Below, piece by piece: positions 53,520-64,000 of a DNA stretch of 64,000 nt (positions within the stretch are counted from its first letter, which is position 1; each line of letters opens with the position of its first letter). Location: the NCBI GenBank assembly GCA_029204225.1, contig CM055092.1, forward strand, positions 87,825,666-87,889,665, given 5' to 3'. The position numbers were made by a program, and so were the translations under genes. Below the pieces are notes generated by a model. That model was not told the origin of the DNA and did not search any database. It saw only the letters and a list, made by a program, of their open reading frames with translations. The stretch is from Diphasiastrum complanatum (Eukaryota > Streptophyta > Lycopodiopsida > Lycopodiales > Lycopodiaceae).

Positions 53520-54190
53520 TACTTTTTCAGATTTAGTAGAGGCTGTCCAGCACCCTACTAACCCATCACTTTTGTCGATTTTTTCATCAAATTTACATCA
53601 TTTTTTCAGATTTAGTAGAGGCTATCTAGCACCCTACTAACCCATCACTTTCGTCGATTTTTTCATCAGATTTCCATCATTTTTTTAGATTTGGTGGAGG
53701 CTGGCCAACGCCCTACTACCTTGTCACTTTCATCGATTTTCTCCACCGATTTGCTGCCCATTTCGTGGCTTGATTGGAGGCTGTCTAGTGCCCTACTTCA
53801 TCACCATTCTCAGTGGTTTTCTCCATTTTTTTTCAGGTTATGTGCGGATTTTGGTAGCTACTGCCCAGCACCCTACTACTTTACCATCTTTGACGGATTT
53901 CTCCACCAATTTGCTGTCCATTTTGCTGATTGTTTGGAGGCTATTCAGCGCCCTACTTCATCACCATTTTCAACGGTTTCTAGGATTTCCATCGTTTTTT
54001 CAGATTTGGTAGAGGCTGGCCAGCGCCCTACTACCTTGTCATCTTCGACGGATTTCTGCACCGATTTGTTGTCCATTTTGCTGATTGTTTGGAGGCTGTT
54101 CAGCGCCCTACTTCAACACCATTTTCAACGATTTTTCCATCATGTTGCAGGACATTTGTAGATCTTACTAGCTGCTGCCCAGCACCCATT
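53520..54190 (+). repeat. Minisatellite leader of element I
   Basis: About eight degenerate units of roughly 80-90 bases, each built around GATTTRGTRGAGGCTGNCCAGCGCCCTACTA..CATC, then TTCATCGATTTTTYCATC-like sequence. The units fill the leader from the primer-binding site to the (CT)n array. Confidence 0.8.
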
Positions 54191-54207
54191 TTCAATCTGG
54201 ATCTTTA

Positions 54208-54359
<152 letters not shown>

Positions 54360-54739
54360 GCCTCCTATCCAAAAATCACCCAATTCCGTAATCGTTTGCT
54401 ATTCCAAATTTCCAAAATCCTGCAGCCTGATCATCAAAATCCCAACCCTTCCGACTTGTCACTTTCACCTATTATTTTATCCGTTTCCAGCCACCTTTCA
54501 CAGTTTATTAAGCGCCCATCCTCAACCACATTTCATGGAATTTCAACTCCATTTGATATTCCAATTTGACATTTCCCTCCTGGTTGTCCAACACATTTTT
54601 ACAGCCTTCATTTTCACTTTTTCCATTTGCTGATTGCTGCCCTTTCTTAGTTGTGATAATATTGGTTTTAATAGACTAATTTGGGGTGACGACAAGAGTC
54701 CGCTCCCTCAAGTTTTCATCTATTCCTTCCACTATCATT

Positions 54740-55640
54740 ATGGCACATTCACCTACCCCAAGTGAAACTGTTCAGGATAACTTATCCGATCAGTTTCGGC
54801 ACATGGATGAAACTCTTTCTGGCCCTGTTCTTCGCTTTGATACAGTTATGACCGGCTTTCCTATTATGCAGTCACATATTGATTATTTACAACCTCATGC
54901 TCCTGGAAAAGCTCCTGTCTTTCTTTCATTTGGGACTCCCCCTCCATTTGAATTTCCATCTTCTTCTGCTAGTCAACCTAGTGGTGGACCGTTCATACCA
55001 CCTAACCCACCTCCTGGTTTCTTTCCACGACCCCAATTCATGAGCCACACTTTGCTCGAGACTTTCTTGATAGGGCACAACAGCTTGCTACCTATTCCGA
55101 TTCCTCTGACGGAAACTTATTAGAGAATTGGTTTGCTAAGCTTGACACATATTTTCAGATCTACCCTAAGACTGATCCTCAAAAGATCCAGTTGGCTGCT
55201 TTACACTTAGATGGATGCATCGCCATGTGGTGGCAAGTTTATCGAGCTGATCCTAATCGGGAAGGGCTCCATATATGGCATACCTTTCATCGTGACCTCT
55301 GTCATGTTATGATTGATCCTCAGTGGCTCGATCGCCAACGTGATACATTCTGTAATCTCACTCAGACCAGTGACCTTGTTTTTTATACATATTAGTTTAT
55401 GGAGCTTTCTTATCTTATTACAAATCTACCGCCCATTGAGCTTATTTCTCGTTACATTGCTAGGCTTCGTGGTGCCTTACGTTACGATGTTTCTTCCTTC
55501 CATCCTCCCACACTTGTTGAGGCGATGTCTCTTGCCAGTACTTTATAGCACAAGTACTTTGACACCCTTCCTTCTCGCTTAACCCGACCCCGTCCTTCTG
55601 CTTCATCTTTTTCCGCTATGTCCACCCCTACACCCTTCAG
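54740..55640 (+). pseudogene. Element I gag (Ty3-type)
   Basis: ATG at 54740 (MAHSPTPSETVQDNLSDQF..) opens a Pro-rich N-terminal region to about 55120. After a frame change the core reads LLENWFAKLDTYFQIYPKTDPQKIQLAALHLDGCIAMWWQVY, IWHTFHRDLCHVMIDPQWLDRQRDTFCNLTQTSDLVFYTY, the Retrotrans_gag pattern (WW, then F..L.., Q..S). A stop follows and the frame continues with LITNLPPIELISRYIARLRGALRY and VEAMSLASTL to about 55560. No zinc knuckle or protease follows. Confidence 0.75.
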
Positions 55641-56869
55641 TTCCAGTTCCTTGCATTGTGGACCCTCGACCTGCTTTTGTCCGACGTTACATGTCTACAA
55701 AGTTTGTTGACCTTCAGGATATCCTGATGGCTTGGGTTATTGCCTCCGTTCCAGTTACTGTTTGTCTAGGTGATCTTCAGATTCTCCATCATTTCAGGTT
55801 GCTCCATATCGCTTGGTCTCCGGTGCTGAGTTGCCACTTTGTTCAGGTTTTCTGAGACCATCAGAGTAGCTTGAGAAAGTTCCTTCTCCTCTCTTGGATA
55901 GTTTTTGGGGATGTTGCCGCCATATACTTTACTATTGCTCATATGTGCTTTGATACTCATTCTCAGCTTCACGTGGATATTGATACGATGCTTGCTACTG
56001 ATGTTGGGGATCCTATTCCTCGTTCCAATGCATTTCTTCTATTCCTCACTTGTGCGCCTGGCGTGTACTTTGGAATTACACTTGTGGCCAGTTTCGATGG
56101 GTCATCCGATTCTCCATCCATTTTTGGTGTATCCTATGATGGATTGGTATGTCCATATGAGGTCTTTCTGGATGAGATTTTCGGCTATAGTTTCTCAATT
56201 GAGGCCTTTCTAGATTTGTTGCTATTGTTTTTATGCATCATGTCTTTTTAGATGATGCATTAATTTCTTGGACCTTCTGGAGCTTTTGGCATGCTGCTCT
56301 TCTCGTGATAGGGGCCTTGAAGGTACCGTGTGTCATTGCTACTTCTCATTCATGGGCCTTATGGATACCTCAGGCTTTTGACCATGCTGGTGCACATTTC
56401 TCCATTTTAGCTATCCTTTGTCAGGATGATTTCTTTATGATCCATGTTTCCTAGCATATCACTTGTTTTTCCATGCTACTACAACGTGTTTGTCATCCTG
56501 CTTATGTTCCTACTCCTTGGTGCTGGTCTTCCGATGCTGCTATCTTTTCTTGGAGCACCTATATCACTGAGTTTGCACATATGGTTGATGGTTACGTGTA
56601 TGATGCGGCTATTCGCGATGAGTGTCCATCTCTTTTCCAGTTTCCTTATTGGCTTCTCATTACTGATGCAGTTCTACCTTCTCGGGCTTTTTGGATACCT
56701 TGGTATGATGTCCCTATCTTTTGGGCTGATCCTCTACTATCTTGGGCATTATACCTTGGCATTCCTGGTTGCTATTTGATCTTCTTCTGGTTCCTTGGCA
56801 TTCTTGGTTGTTCCATATTGCTTGGTTTCAAATGACGCGGCCAAGATGTTCCCTTCGTCACCATGATGT
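55641..56869 (+). other. Uninterpreted interior of element I
   Basis: About 1.2 kb with several open frames of 60-130 codons but no protease, RT, RNase H or integrase motif in any frame. It is T-rich, so frames look hydrophobic. It may be strongly rearranged pol sequence or noncoding filler. Confidence 0.4.
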
Positions 56870-56929
56870 TGATCTTGAGCTGTTCCCTTTCTTACCAGCT
56901 GCCATTCACTAGGTTCGCCTTCACCATAG

Positions 56930-57124
56930 TCGATGCTGCCGGCAGATTCAGTTTTTGGTCCAGTTCGATGGTTTTCCTGTTGAGGAGGCCACATGGGAGC
57001 CTATTGATGTATTTTATCATACACCGTCTCTTGCGGATTACGATCGTGCTCCTCCTGCACTTGTTGATTCCTCTACATCAGATGCTACTCTAGTTGTTGA
57101 TGCACCGGGGCTTGTTGTTGTTTG
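56930..57124 (+). pseudogene. Chromodomain-like 3' end of element I
   Basis: The plus strand reads RQIQFLVQFDGFPVEEATWEPIDVFYHTPSLADYD, close to the chromodomain tail of chromovirus integrases (..LVQW.G.P.EEATWE...). It ends in VVDAPGLVVV just before the polypurine tract and the 3' LTR. With the Ty3 gag it shows that I derives from a chromovirus that lost its polymerase. Confidence 0.6.
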
Positions 57125-57173
57125 ATCCAGTTTCTTTTCGGTGGTTGGGTCTTTTTTTTGTTGTGCCGAGGAG

Positions 57174-57587
57174 AGTTATGGACTTGGATCATTACATTCG
57201 TCGCGTCCATTTACATTTACTTTACTTTATGCATAAGTAGGCCTTGGGCCATATGGTTGGCCTTTGGTCTTATTATTTATTATTAGGCCATTTGGACATA
57301 TTACTGGAAAGTGGGGGCCTTCTTGGAGGGCACACTATTTTCCCTCCCAGTTGGGCCCTAGCCACCAGAAGCTTCCTTTTAGGGCTTCCTCTTGGCTATA
57401 AGTAGAGAGATTGTGTCATTTGTTATTCAGCTGATGATATTGATCTCTCTCTTTAGTCTCCTTAATCTCTCTCTTTCCTGCTTTCTAGGGTTAAGTCTTG
57501 TTTATGTGCTGCTTTCATAGCTTAAGTCTTGCTTATGTGATGCTTGCTTAGCTTAGCTCTAGATCAGCTGTGGCTCTATTCGTAACT
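57174..57587 (+). repeat. 3' LTR of gag-only element I
   Basis: AGTTATGGACTTGG..CGTAACT, the partner of 53051-53493. It lacks a short segment present in the 5' LTR (around 53130-53150). GCCGAGGAG just before it is a weak polypurine tract. Confidence 0.9.
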
Positions 57588-57802
57588 CTTACCATTCAGG
57601 AATGCGGACTTTATGTCCATCTGATGTAGATTCCATCCAAATAATGTCGCCAAAACAATCACCATGCAAAGTGTATTCCACTTGGCCACAGGAGTGAAGG
57701 TCTCTTCGTAGTCAATGCTCTTACTTTGCACATAGCCCTTCACTACAAGCCTTGCTTTATGTTTTACAATAGTTTCATCAACATTGTACTTTGTCCTGCA
57801 TA
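57588..57802 (-). pseudogene. Copia element D, RT N-terminal fragment (right of insertion)
   Basis: The minus strand reads WVCRTKYNVDETIVKHKARLVVKGY, SIDYEETFTPVAK, WNLHQMDIKSAFLNG, the start of Copia RT. The next residues lie at 53050 across element I. The upstream boundary at about 57802 is where the truncated 3' LTR of Copia C begins. Confidence 0.88.
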
Positions 57803-58141
57803 CCCACTAAACGCAGAAATCACAAGACTAGTTAACGCTAATCAACTAATCAGTTACTCTCTGTCATTGCCACTCGTTTCACCTGGGCGTGAAGTCTACG
57901 ACTCCAAGCCCATTGAACTGCCAACTGGCAGCGCAAAGGTTCTCTTTTGTTTGCTTTCGTTCTTTTCGTTTTGCGTCCCTTTGCGGTTTGCGGTCCTGGA
58001 GGTATGTTTACAATTCGCGAATGATTCGCAAATCGTTCGTCCTTCGAGTCAAGGCATGTTGACTTTCGCGAATTGTTCTCGTTCAACCTTCACTTCGTGT
58101 TCGTGTTGCAGCAAAGTTGCAGGAGTTCACCATTTTTGACA
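57803..58141 (-). repeat. Truncated 3' LTR of Copia element C
   Basis: Matches 60723-61083 (GCAGAAATCACAAGACTAGTTAAC..GTTCACCATTTYTGACA). The outer portion, equivalent to 60247-60722, is missing. TTCGCGAA occurs twice in this copy. Confidence 0.85.
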
Positions 58142-58152
58142 CTCCCTCTTGA
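58142..58152 (-). other. Polypurine tract of element C
   Basis: The minus strand reads TTCAAGAGGGAG just before the LTR start TGTCAAAAATGG. Confidence 0.65.
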
Positions 58153-58255
58153 ACGTTGCAGCTTTGCACGGTCAATCCAATTGTCTTTCTTTGCTTGGCA
58201 AAGAGTGGCTTGTCGAGCGGCTTCATGAGCAGATCTGCAATCATGTCTTCTGATT

Positions 58256-60142
58256 TTATATACTGGACTTGGAGCTCTCCACCTTTGAAACTGCGACGTA
58301 TTCAGCTTCGCAAGAGGATTGAGCCACCAAGGTTTGTTTTTTGCATATCCAGCTGATTGCAACTCCGCACGCTATTGTACATCCTCCAGTAATGGACTTG
58401 CTGTCATCTTTGTAGCTCGCCCAACTTGCATCATTGTAGTGGTGCAACTCGAATCCTTTTTCTTCATTTTCAGCTCTGTAGATTAATCCCATATTCTAGG
58501 TACCCTTCAGATACTGTAGGATTCATTTTGCCATTTGCCAATGTGCTAGGCCAGGATTGGAAGAGAATTGGATCAAGGCGTAAACAGAGAAAGCTAGATC
58601 GGGTCTGGTACAAATTGTGAGGTACATCAGACTACCGATTAAGTTCTGGTAGGGTATACTTGCCATCTTTTGTTCTTCCTCTTCCGTTTTTGGGCAATCC
58701 TGCTTCGTGAGCTTGGCTCCAGCTATCATTGGCATGGTCTTTTCTTTGCAGTCCATCATGTGGTACTACTTGATCACCTTTCTGGCATATTCTAATTGAC
58801 TCAAGTGCATTTCGCCTTTTGTTCGATCTCTTCTGATCTCCAGCCCCAGGCATTTTGTTGCTTCTCCAAGATCTGTGATCTCATAGCTTTTAGAAATCTG
58901 ACTCTTCGTGTCTTTTATTAGCATCAAGGAATTTCTGGCTCATTCGACTAGCATTCTGTTTCTTCTTTCTGCTACACCATTGTATTCTGGTGTGTATGCA
59001 GGAGTGAACTGATGTTCGATCCTCTGTTCTTCGCATAATCTTGAGAATTATTTGCTTTTGTATTCACCTCCGTTGTCAGATCTAAGGATCTGTATCCTTT
59101 TTGAGGTGTGTCGCTCTACAAATGCCACGAACTTCTTGAAGGAATCAAATACTTCGGATTTCTTCTTTAGATAGTAGATCGTGGTCATCCGATTGTAATC
59201 ATCTATGAACGTCAGAAAATACCTCGAACCTGAGAGCGAATCCATTTTCATCGGTCCACAGACAGCAGAGTGGATGAGCTCACAAACTTCCTTGGCTCTT
59301 CTTCCCTCATGTGTGAATGGATTCCGATGTTGCTTGCCTTTTTGACAGGCTTCGCAGAACTGAGTTTCGGGCCTTGAAATCTTGAGACCTATGACTATGT
59401 CTTTTCTGCTCATGTCGTACTGGCTCCGCATGTTCAGATGATACATTCTCCTATGCCATAGCTGATTTCCATTTTTTGATGCATTTAATATGCTATCTGA
59501 GTTGCTGATTATTTTGGCCTGGTAGAAGTTTCCTTCTCTACATCCGACCGTCAACAACTTGTCTGTCGTTTTGTCGATCATGCGACATGTATTGCCGTCG
59601 AACAAAACTTGAATGCCAAGATCTGCCATCTTGGAGACAGCTAGCAGATCTTTTTTGAGTGAGGGCACATAGAGTGCTCCTCGCAGCTCTGCTTGGCCTG
59701 ACAGTGTTCACAGCTGTAGAGTGCCGATGCCTTTGACATCATGCCTGCTCCCATCACCTAGAATCATTGTTTTGTTGTTTTCGATCTCTTTGAAGTCAAT
59801 CAAGATCTTCTTGTTGCAGGTGATGTGTGATGTTGCTCCTGAATCAATGACTACATTGTAGTCGTGTTCAGTGTAGCTCATTGAAGCTTCATCGAATATC
59901 GTGAAAGCTTCGTCACCTCTATCTGTATCCTTTGATGACTCTACAACATTAGCTTTTTCAGCTTTGTTCTTTCTTTTTGGGTTGAATCTGCAATCGTATG
60001 CAGAATTTCCTTTCTTCTTGCAGTGCATGCAAGGTATTGCTGGATTAAACCAACATTTGTTGGCCGTATGGCCTGATTTGTGGCAGTGATCGTAGAAGTG
60101 TTCTGATTTTGAATTTCCAGATTCTGTAATTTGCGCTATCAA
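58256..60142 (-). pseudogene. Copia element C gag-pol with internal deletion
   Basis: Minus strand: gag zinc knuckles (HCHKSGHTANKCWFNP; CMHCKKKGNSAYDCR), protease (DYNVVIDSGATSHITCNK, GDGSRHDVKGIG; 60142-59708), pre-integrase and integrase (LWHRRMYHLNM, CEACQKGKQHRNPF, CELIHSAVCGPMKMDSLSGSRYFLTFIDDYNRMTTIYY, LRSDNGGEYKSK; 59668-59048). A jump near 58920 joins the integrase (ERRNRMLVE..) to late RT (YEITDLGEATKCLGLEIRRD), followed by QNLIGSLMYLTICTRPDLAFSVYA and RNase H (NDASWASYKDDSKSITGGCTIACGVAISWICKKQTLVAQSSCEAEYVA), cut short. The N-terminal gag is missing between 60142 and the primer-binding site. Confidence 0.9.
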
Positions 60143-60234
60143 GACTGATTGCTACTCTTGTCCGGATTGTTGTAGCCATATTGTGTTGTTTGAAAGAATC
60201 ACTACTGGGATATCAGTAGTGAAAACCTGTGTGC

Positions 60235-60246
60235 TCTGATACGATG
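60235..60246 (-). other. tRNA primer-binding site of element C (mutated)
   Basis: The minus strand reads TCGTATCAGAGC, one base off TGGTATCAGAGC, next to the LTR end at 60247. Confidence 0.75.
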
Positions 60247-61083
60247 TTGCGGAAGCGAAACTGTTCAGTGTCGCGGAAGCAAAATTGTTTCTTTTTCATT
60301 TTCGTTTTCGTATTCGCGAACGATTTTGTGTCTTTGAATTTTCTTTTGCGCGGAAGCTTCATAGGAACCTAGACACGCAACTGCCCATCACATAACACAT
60401 TTCATTCTAGCAATCAAGACATACAACACAAGACAGGGAGATGCACAAAAATAGAGCAAATGTATTATCAGTTTAATTTTAGAGCGAGATCGTCAGTGTC
60501 TCACTCGTTGGCAGAATGACACTTTGCTCTTTTGATGTGTTCTGCTCGTTGGCAGACTTTCATGCATAGCTCTTTAGTTTCTAGTATTTTTCTTTTCTGC
60601 TCTACTCGCCACGTCTCTCTCTCTCTCTCTGTCTCTTACAAAAATTCTGTCTATTCTCTTCTCTCTGTTTTATGATCCATAAAGGATAGTTTATATTTCC
60701 ACAGTGTGGAGTTTACAAGATGGCTTAATGCAGAAATCACAAGACTAGTTAACATTAATCAACTAATCACTTACTCTCCGTCGTTGCCACTCGTTTCATC
60801 TGGGCGTGAAGTCTACGACTCCAAGCCCGTTGAGCTGCCAGCTGGCAGCATGAAAGGTTCCCCTTCGTTTGTTTCGTTTCCTTCGTTTGCTTTCGTTCTT
60901 TTCATTTCTTTCGTAACTTTTCGTTTTGCGTCCCTTTGCGGTTTGCGGTCCTGGAGGTATGTTTACAATTCGTGAATCGTTCGTCCTTCCAGTCAAGGCA
61001 CGTTGACTTTTGCGTTGTTCTCATTCGACCTTCGCTTCGTGTTCATGTTGCGACAAAGTTGTAGGAGTTCACCATTTCTGACA
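60247..61083 (-). repeat. 5' LTR of Copia element C
   Basis: TGTTGCGGAAGCG..CCATTTCTGACA. The inner 360 bases match 57803-58141. It contains a short CT run near 60617-60632 and recurring TTCG/CGAA words. Confidence 0.82.
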
Positions 61084-61352
61084 CACGTCCCTCATCATCA
61101 TCATCATGATCTTCATGATGTTGTTAGAACTACTTCATCCTCTTTGAGAAGCTTGCATAGCTCATCATTATTCTTTTCTTCATCCCCAAATCTATGGATT
61201 TCATCAAATAAGACATCACGGCTTATGTGCACACGTAGCCCCTCCGGATCATAACATCTATATCCCTTGGTTTGTTCATCATATCCTGTAAAAATGCACT
61301 TCAAGGCCTTTACCTGCATTTTGGCTCTCTCGCTCTTAGGTATGTGAACATA
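61084..61352 (-). pseudogene. Copia element D, integrase C-terminal fragment
   Basis: The minus strand reads ECVHIPKSERAKMQVKALKCIFTGYDEQTKGYRCYDPEGLRVHISRDVLFDE, the end of a Copia integrase, then an acidic linker. It lies outside Copia C. With 57588-57802 and 52476-53050 it forms one older minus-strand element split into three. The missing linker before RT fits a deletion that also removed the outer part of C's 3' LTR. Confidence 0.78.
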
Positions 61353-61359
61353 CTCCTAG

Positions 61360-61928
61360 AGAGATTCACTGGAAAGCAGCGAAGATAATTCTTCGTTATG
61401 TGAAGGGCACGTTAACCCATGGATTGTTATATGAGAGGTAGCATACTTTACCAGTTTTACAGGGCTTTGTTGATTCAGATTGGACAGGCTGTATTGATGA
61501 CATGAGATCTACCGCAGGTTATATATTTCATGTTGGTAATGGTGTATTTTCTTGGTCAAGTAAGAAACAAGACACAGTTGCTCTTTCTACTACGTAAGCG
61601 GAATACAAAGCACTATGTTCAACTATGCAGGAAGCAGTTTGGCTAAGAAGAATGTTAGAAGACATTGGAATTCCGTAGAATAAGCCCACTGTGATCAGAT
61701 GTGACAGTCAAAATGCTATACAACTAGCTAAAAATCTTGTATTTCATGCCGCACGAAACATATATAAATTAAGTATCATTTCATTAGAGAGAAGTTATTA
61801 TCTAATGAAATAGACGTAGTGCATTGTAAGACAAAGAATCAGTTAGTTGATATATTCACCAAAACTTTAAGTATTGATAAGTTTGAGTTTTTTTAAAGAA
61901 AAGCTCCTTGTATGAAAGATAAACTAGG
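61360..61928 (+). pseudogene. Copia element F RNase H remnant
   Basis: Plus strand: HWKAAKIILRYVKGTLTHGLLYE, GFVDSDWTGCIDDMRSTAGYIFHVGNGVFSWSSKKQDTVALSTT, AEYKALCSTMQEAVWLRRMLEDIGIP, CDSQNAIQLAKNLVFHA. Stops are scattered. It is the opposite orientation to element D, which ends at 61352. Confidence 0.88.
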
Positions 61929-61930
61929 GC

Positions 61931-61941
61931 TTAAGGGAGAG
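61931..61941 (+). other. Polypurine tract of element F
   Basis: TTAAGGGAGAG immediately before TGTTAGAATAAG. Confidence 0.82.
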
Positions 61942-62290
61942 TGTTAGAATAAGTAAGCCCGAGTTTCTCTCACAGTTCATGCTTTCCATGTTTAGCAGTG
62001 ATTTCGAGTTTTTTACTACTTTTGTAATAGTATGCATGTGTGCCAGTTTGACGGTACACGTAGTGTAAGTTGGGACACACGTCTCGTAACGGGGACCGAA
62101 CTGCCATGAAGCGATACCCCACAAAAATTAGACTGTGTATATATATCTTTCAGTCTCTTTTATAAATGCAGTTCAGAAGTGTTCTCTTGGGTTGGTGTGT
62201 GATCTCTCTTTACTGTTTATCTGATTTATGTTAGATTGCTTGCAAATTAGCTAACTATACTGCCAGTAAGATCCTTGACAGTTTTGTGTT
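61942..62290 (+). repeat. 3' LTR of Copia element F
   Basis: Starts TGTTAGAATAAGTAAGCCC after the polypurine tract. A TATA-like TGTATATATATC near 62134 and an ATAAATGC near 62162 fit an LTR promoter/R region. The right end is estimated, since no partner exists here. Confidence 0.6.
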
Positions 62291-63478
62291 GTGGGATGGT
62301 GGCAAGTATCAGCTGGACGTCTTAAAAGTGGTTATGTTTTATGGTGCATTTTTAGTACCGTACTTTACTTTTCAGCTCTATCTAACCTTGTTGGAATATG
62401 AATAAAGGCTTCAAAGGGTTCAGTCTTATGTGAAATTTTGTAGCTCTCTCTCTCTCTCTCTCTCTCATAATGTACTAGTTGATTTCACACTCAATGTTCA
62501 ATGCTGGATCACACCGAACCCCAGAGCACAAGGCTCCAAACATGTGAATGAAGTAGCATGCATGAGCATAGGGTGAATTTTGCTCTTATATTGCTTATCT
62601 AACCATTTTTGATGCCAGGCTCTCTCTTGGTGAACATGGACTTCGTGCATTTGAGTGCTTAACAAGTTATTGGTGAATTGGGGATGTTTTTTGCGGTGAA
62701 TGTTTCGTTTGTAGTTTCCTTGGAGGCATCTTTTGATGCATTATGCTTTGTACATTCTTTGCCTCTTGATGCATTTCTTGGCTTTTGTTGTCAACAAAAG
62801 TTCTTTGCCATATAATAGAATCTTTTGACGTACTCTCTACACATACTGTATCTTATTGATGATTCTCTTTGAATATTGAAACATATCTTAAAATGTGATG
62901 CGTTTCACAAGAAGCACTTTATGATGTTTTTCTCCATAGCATATCCTTATTTCTTTGCAATGGTATTACGTAACACAACATCATGATGCGCCATATTTAC
63001 ATTGTTCATCCACATTTATAGGCTAAATTAGTTTTTGGAGCCTATGAGCTCCTGGATGGCCCTATTCTATGACTAAACCAAGATTTGAGCCCATATTGCC
63101 ATTTGCACAGGTAATCGTTTGATCCATCTCAATTGTTATGGGTGTCTGATGGAGCTTATGGCCGGCATGATATATTATACAGCCCCCCTTCCCAAATGTT
63201 AGCTAGGAGTAGCACCTACCAGTTGGGAAATTTTCAATGGTTAAGCAATTCAAATGAAAGTATCTCAACAGTGGAGGGCTTATCGTCCTACCGTGCCATT
63301 AAGATATAGCGGAGAGGGACTCCAGGGCATCAGTGGAAGGATGATTGCCACACGAGCCCTTGATCTCTGCAACTTTGAGAGAGAGGCCTTTTTATGGGGG
63401 ATAATTTTGGTGGGAAAGCACCAACATGGTGGATCAACCGCGGTTCACCACGTAGTCCCAAGGCCTCAGTTTGGTCCT
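62291..63478. other. Region without a recognised gene
   Basis: Mixed-composition DNA, with one short (CT)n run near 62446-62467. No LTR, protein motif or convincing open frame. It may be upstream flank of the candidate gene start that follows. Confidence 0.4.
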
Positions 63479-64000
63479 CATAAATAAGAGCCCAAAATAA
63501 ACGAGGTTTCGCGTGCAGTCTCGCCATTTGCCATTTTCCTGAGGGCGGCAGGAAGGAGGTGAAGAAGAGGGCAGATAGCCTTTCTTCTTCGTCATATATC
63601 TATCTCCTCTCTCTCATCTATCTCTATCTCTATTTCTCTCGCTCTCTTTTTCTTCTCCGTAGCTGGATCACTCCATATAGATGCTCTTTCGTGATGTTCT
63701 TGAGGCATTGCTCTCCCGATTGATGTGCGCCTTGCCCTGAACGGATCAGTTTTGCAGACGCGGATTTGCTTTCTTCGGCATTAGGGTTTGATGCAACAGC
63801 AACGGAGCGCAAATGTGCGATTGATGGAGTGGCTTGTGCGATGCATTGATGATTGGCAGATCTGAAGGACGGGGGTTTGTAATTAGTGGCTAGATTTATT
63901 GGTTGTGTGATAGGTGTGGATGCAACGGTGCAGAAAAGTGAATTGGGGTTGAGATATGTGCGCAGATCTTAAATTTGTGGCAAGTTTGGAAGGGTTTGCG
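63479..64000 (+). promoter_or_regulatory. Candidate promoter and 5' leader of a gene continuing beyond the window
   Basis: CATAAATAAG at 63479 could serve as a TATA box, with CCACGTAG upstream near 63448. A pyrimidine-rich TC/CTATCTC leader lies at about 63575-63655, then TTAGGGTTTGATGCAACAG. The ATG near 63791 opens only 24 codons (MQQQRSANVRL..) before a stop, so it would be an upstream ORF or a first exon. The T/C-rich then G-rich composition is typical of plant 5' leaders and first introns. No family can be named, and transcription is unproven. Confidence 0.3.

Noticed and set aside
55871-56835. Hydrophobic ORFs that look like membrane proteins in element I
   Set aside because: The strand is T-rich, which yields Leu/Phe-rich frames by chance; several frames overlap and none starts in a convincing context.

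Overview
This window looks like repeat-rich nuclear DNA of a land plant. One large intronless PLS-class pentatricopeptide-repeat (PPR) gene sits in a mosaic of broken and nested LTR retrotransposons. A seed-free plant such as a fern is my best guess, from the long PLS-type PPR with conserved WNAMIAGYAQ-style motifs, the retroelement density and the CCCTAAA-type telomere-like block. That is inference; no species can be named from sequence alone.

Layout. 1-900: frame-broken C-terminal remnant of a non-LTR-type reverse-transcriptase ORF. 1146-4580: plus-strand Copia with both LTRs but most of the 5' coding half deleted. 4600-6906: minus-strand Copia pol remnant, cut off at a (GA)n array. 7492-15060: two overlapping LTR elements with no recognisable coding capacity; the inner one (7935-11767) has a second, plus-strand 5' end at 23367-24235. 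15220-17950: anonymous AT-rich DNA. 17950-21255: the PPR gene, minus strand, with a 112-codon upstream ORF ending four bases before its ATG. 21790-22471: small tandem repeats and (TA)n/(GA)n arrays. 22472-23366: Copia 5' end, interrupted by the plus-strand noncoding element. 24815-25310: degenerate telomere-like DNA. 26600-33390: a near-complete minus-strand Copia (26730-32017, 5-bp target duplication CTTCC) sitting inside the protease region of an older Copia. 33390-39475: short Copia pieces in both orientations and a Ty3 5' end. 39480-43100: plus-strand Ty3 gag-protease-RT-RNase H. 43697-48578: tandem Copia array with shared LTRs. 49748-51370: 3' end of a minus-strand LTR element carrying an unrecognised 214-codon ORF. 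51372-61352: Copia pol pieces in which an older minus-strand Copia is split by a gag-only Ty3-like element (53051-57587, target duplication CTTAC) and by another Copia (57803-61083). 61360-62290: 3' end of a plus-strand Copia. 63479-64000: possible promoter and 5' leader of a gene that continues outside the window.

How it works together. The PPR protein is the only gene here that looks intact and host-encoded; its family edits or processes organelle RNA. The retroelements almost all carry frameshifts, stops or deletions and are probably immobile. The (GA)n/(CT)n arrays of about 140-160 bp recur inside retroelement coding sequence, and in two cases appear to have grown from coding runs rich in Leu-Ser or Glu-Arg codons.

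Limits. Ends of LTRs were found by reading repeated copies by eye, so boundaries without a target duplication may be off by several bases. No homology search was run; family calls rest on motifs.
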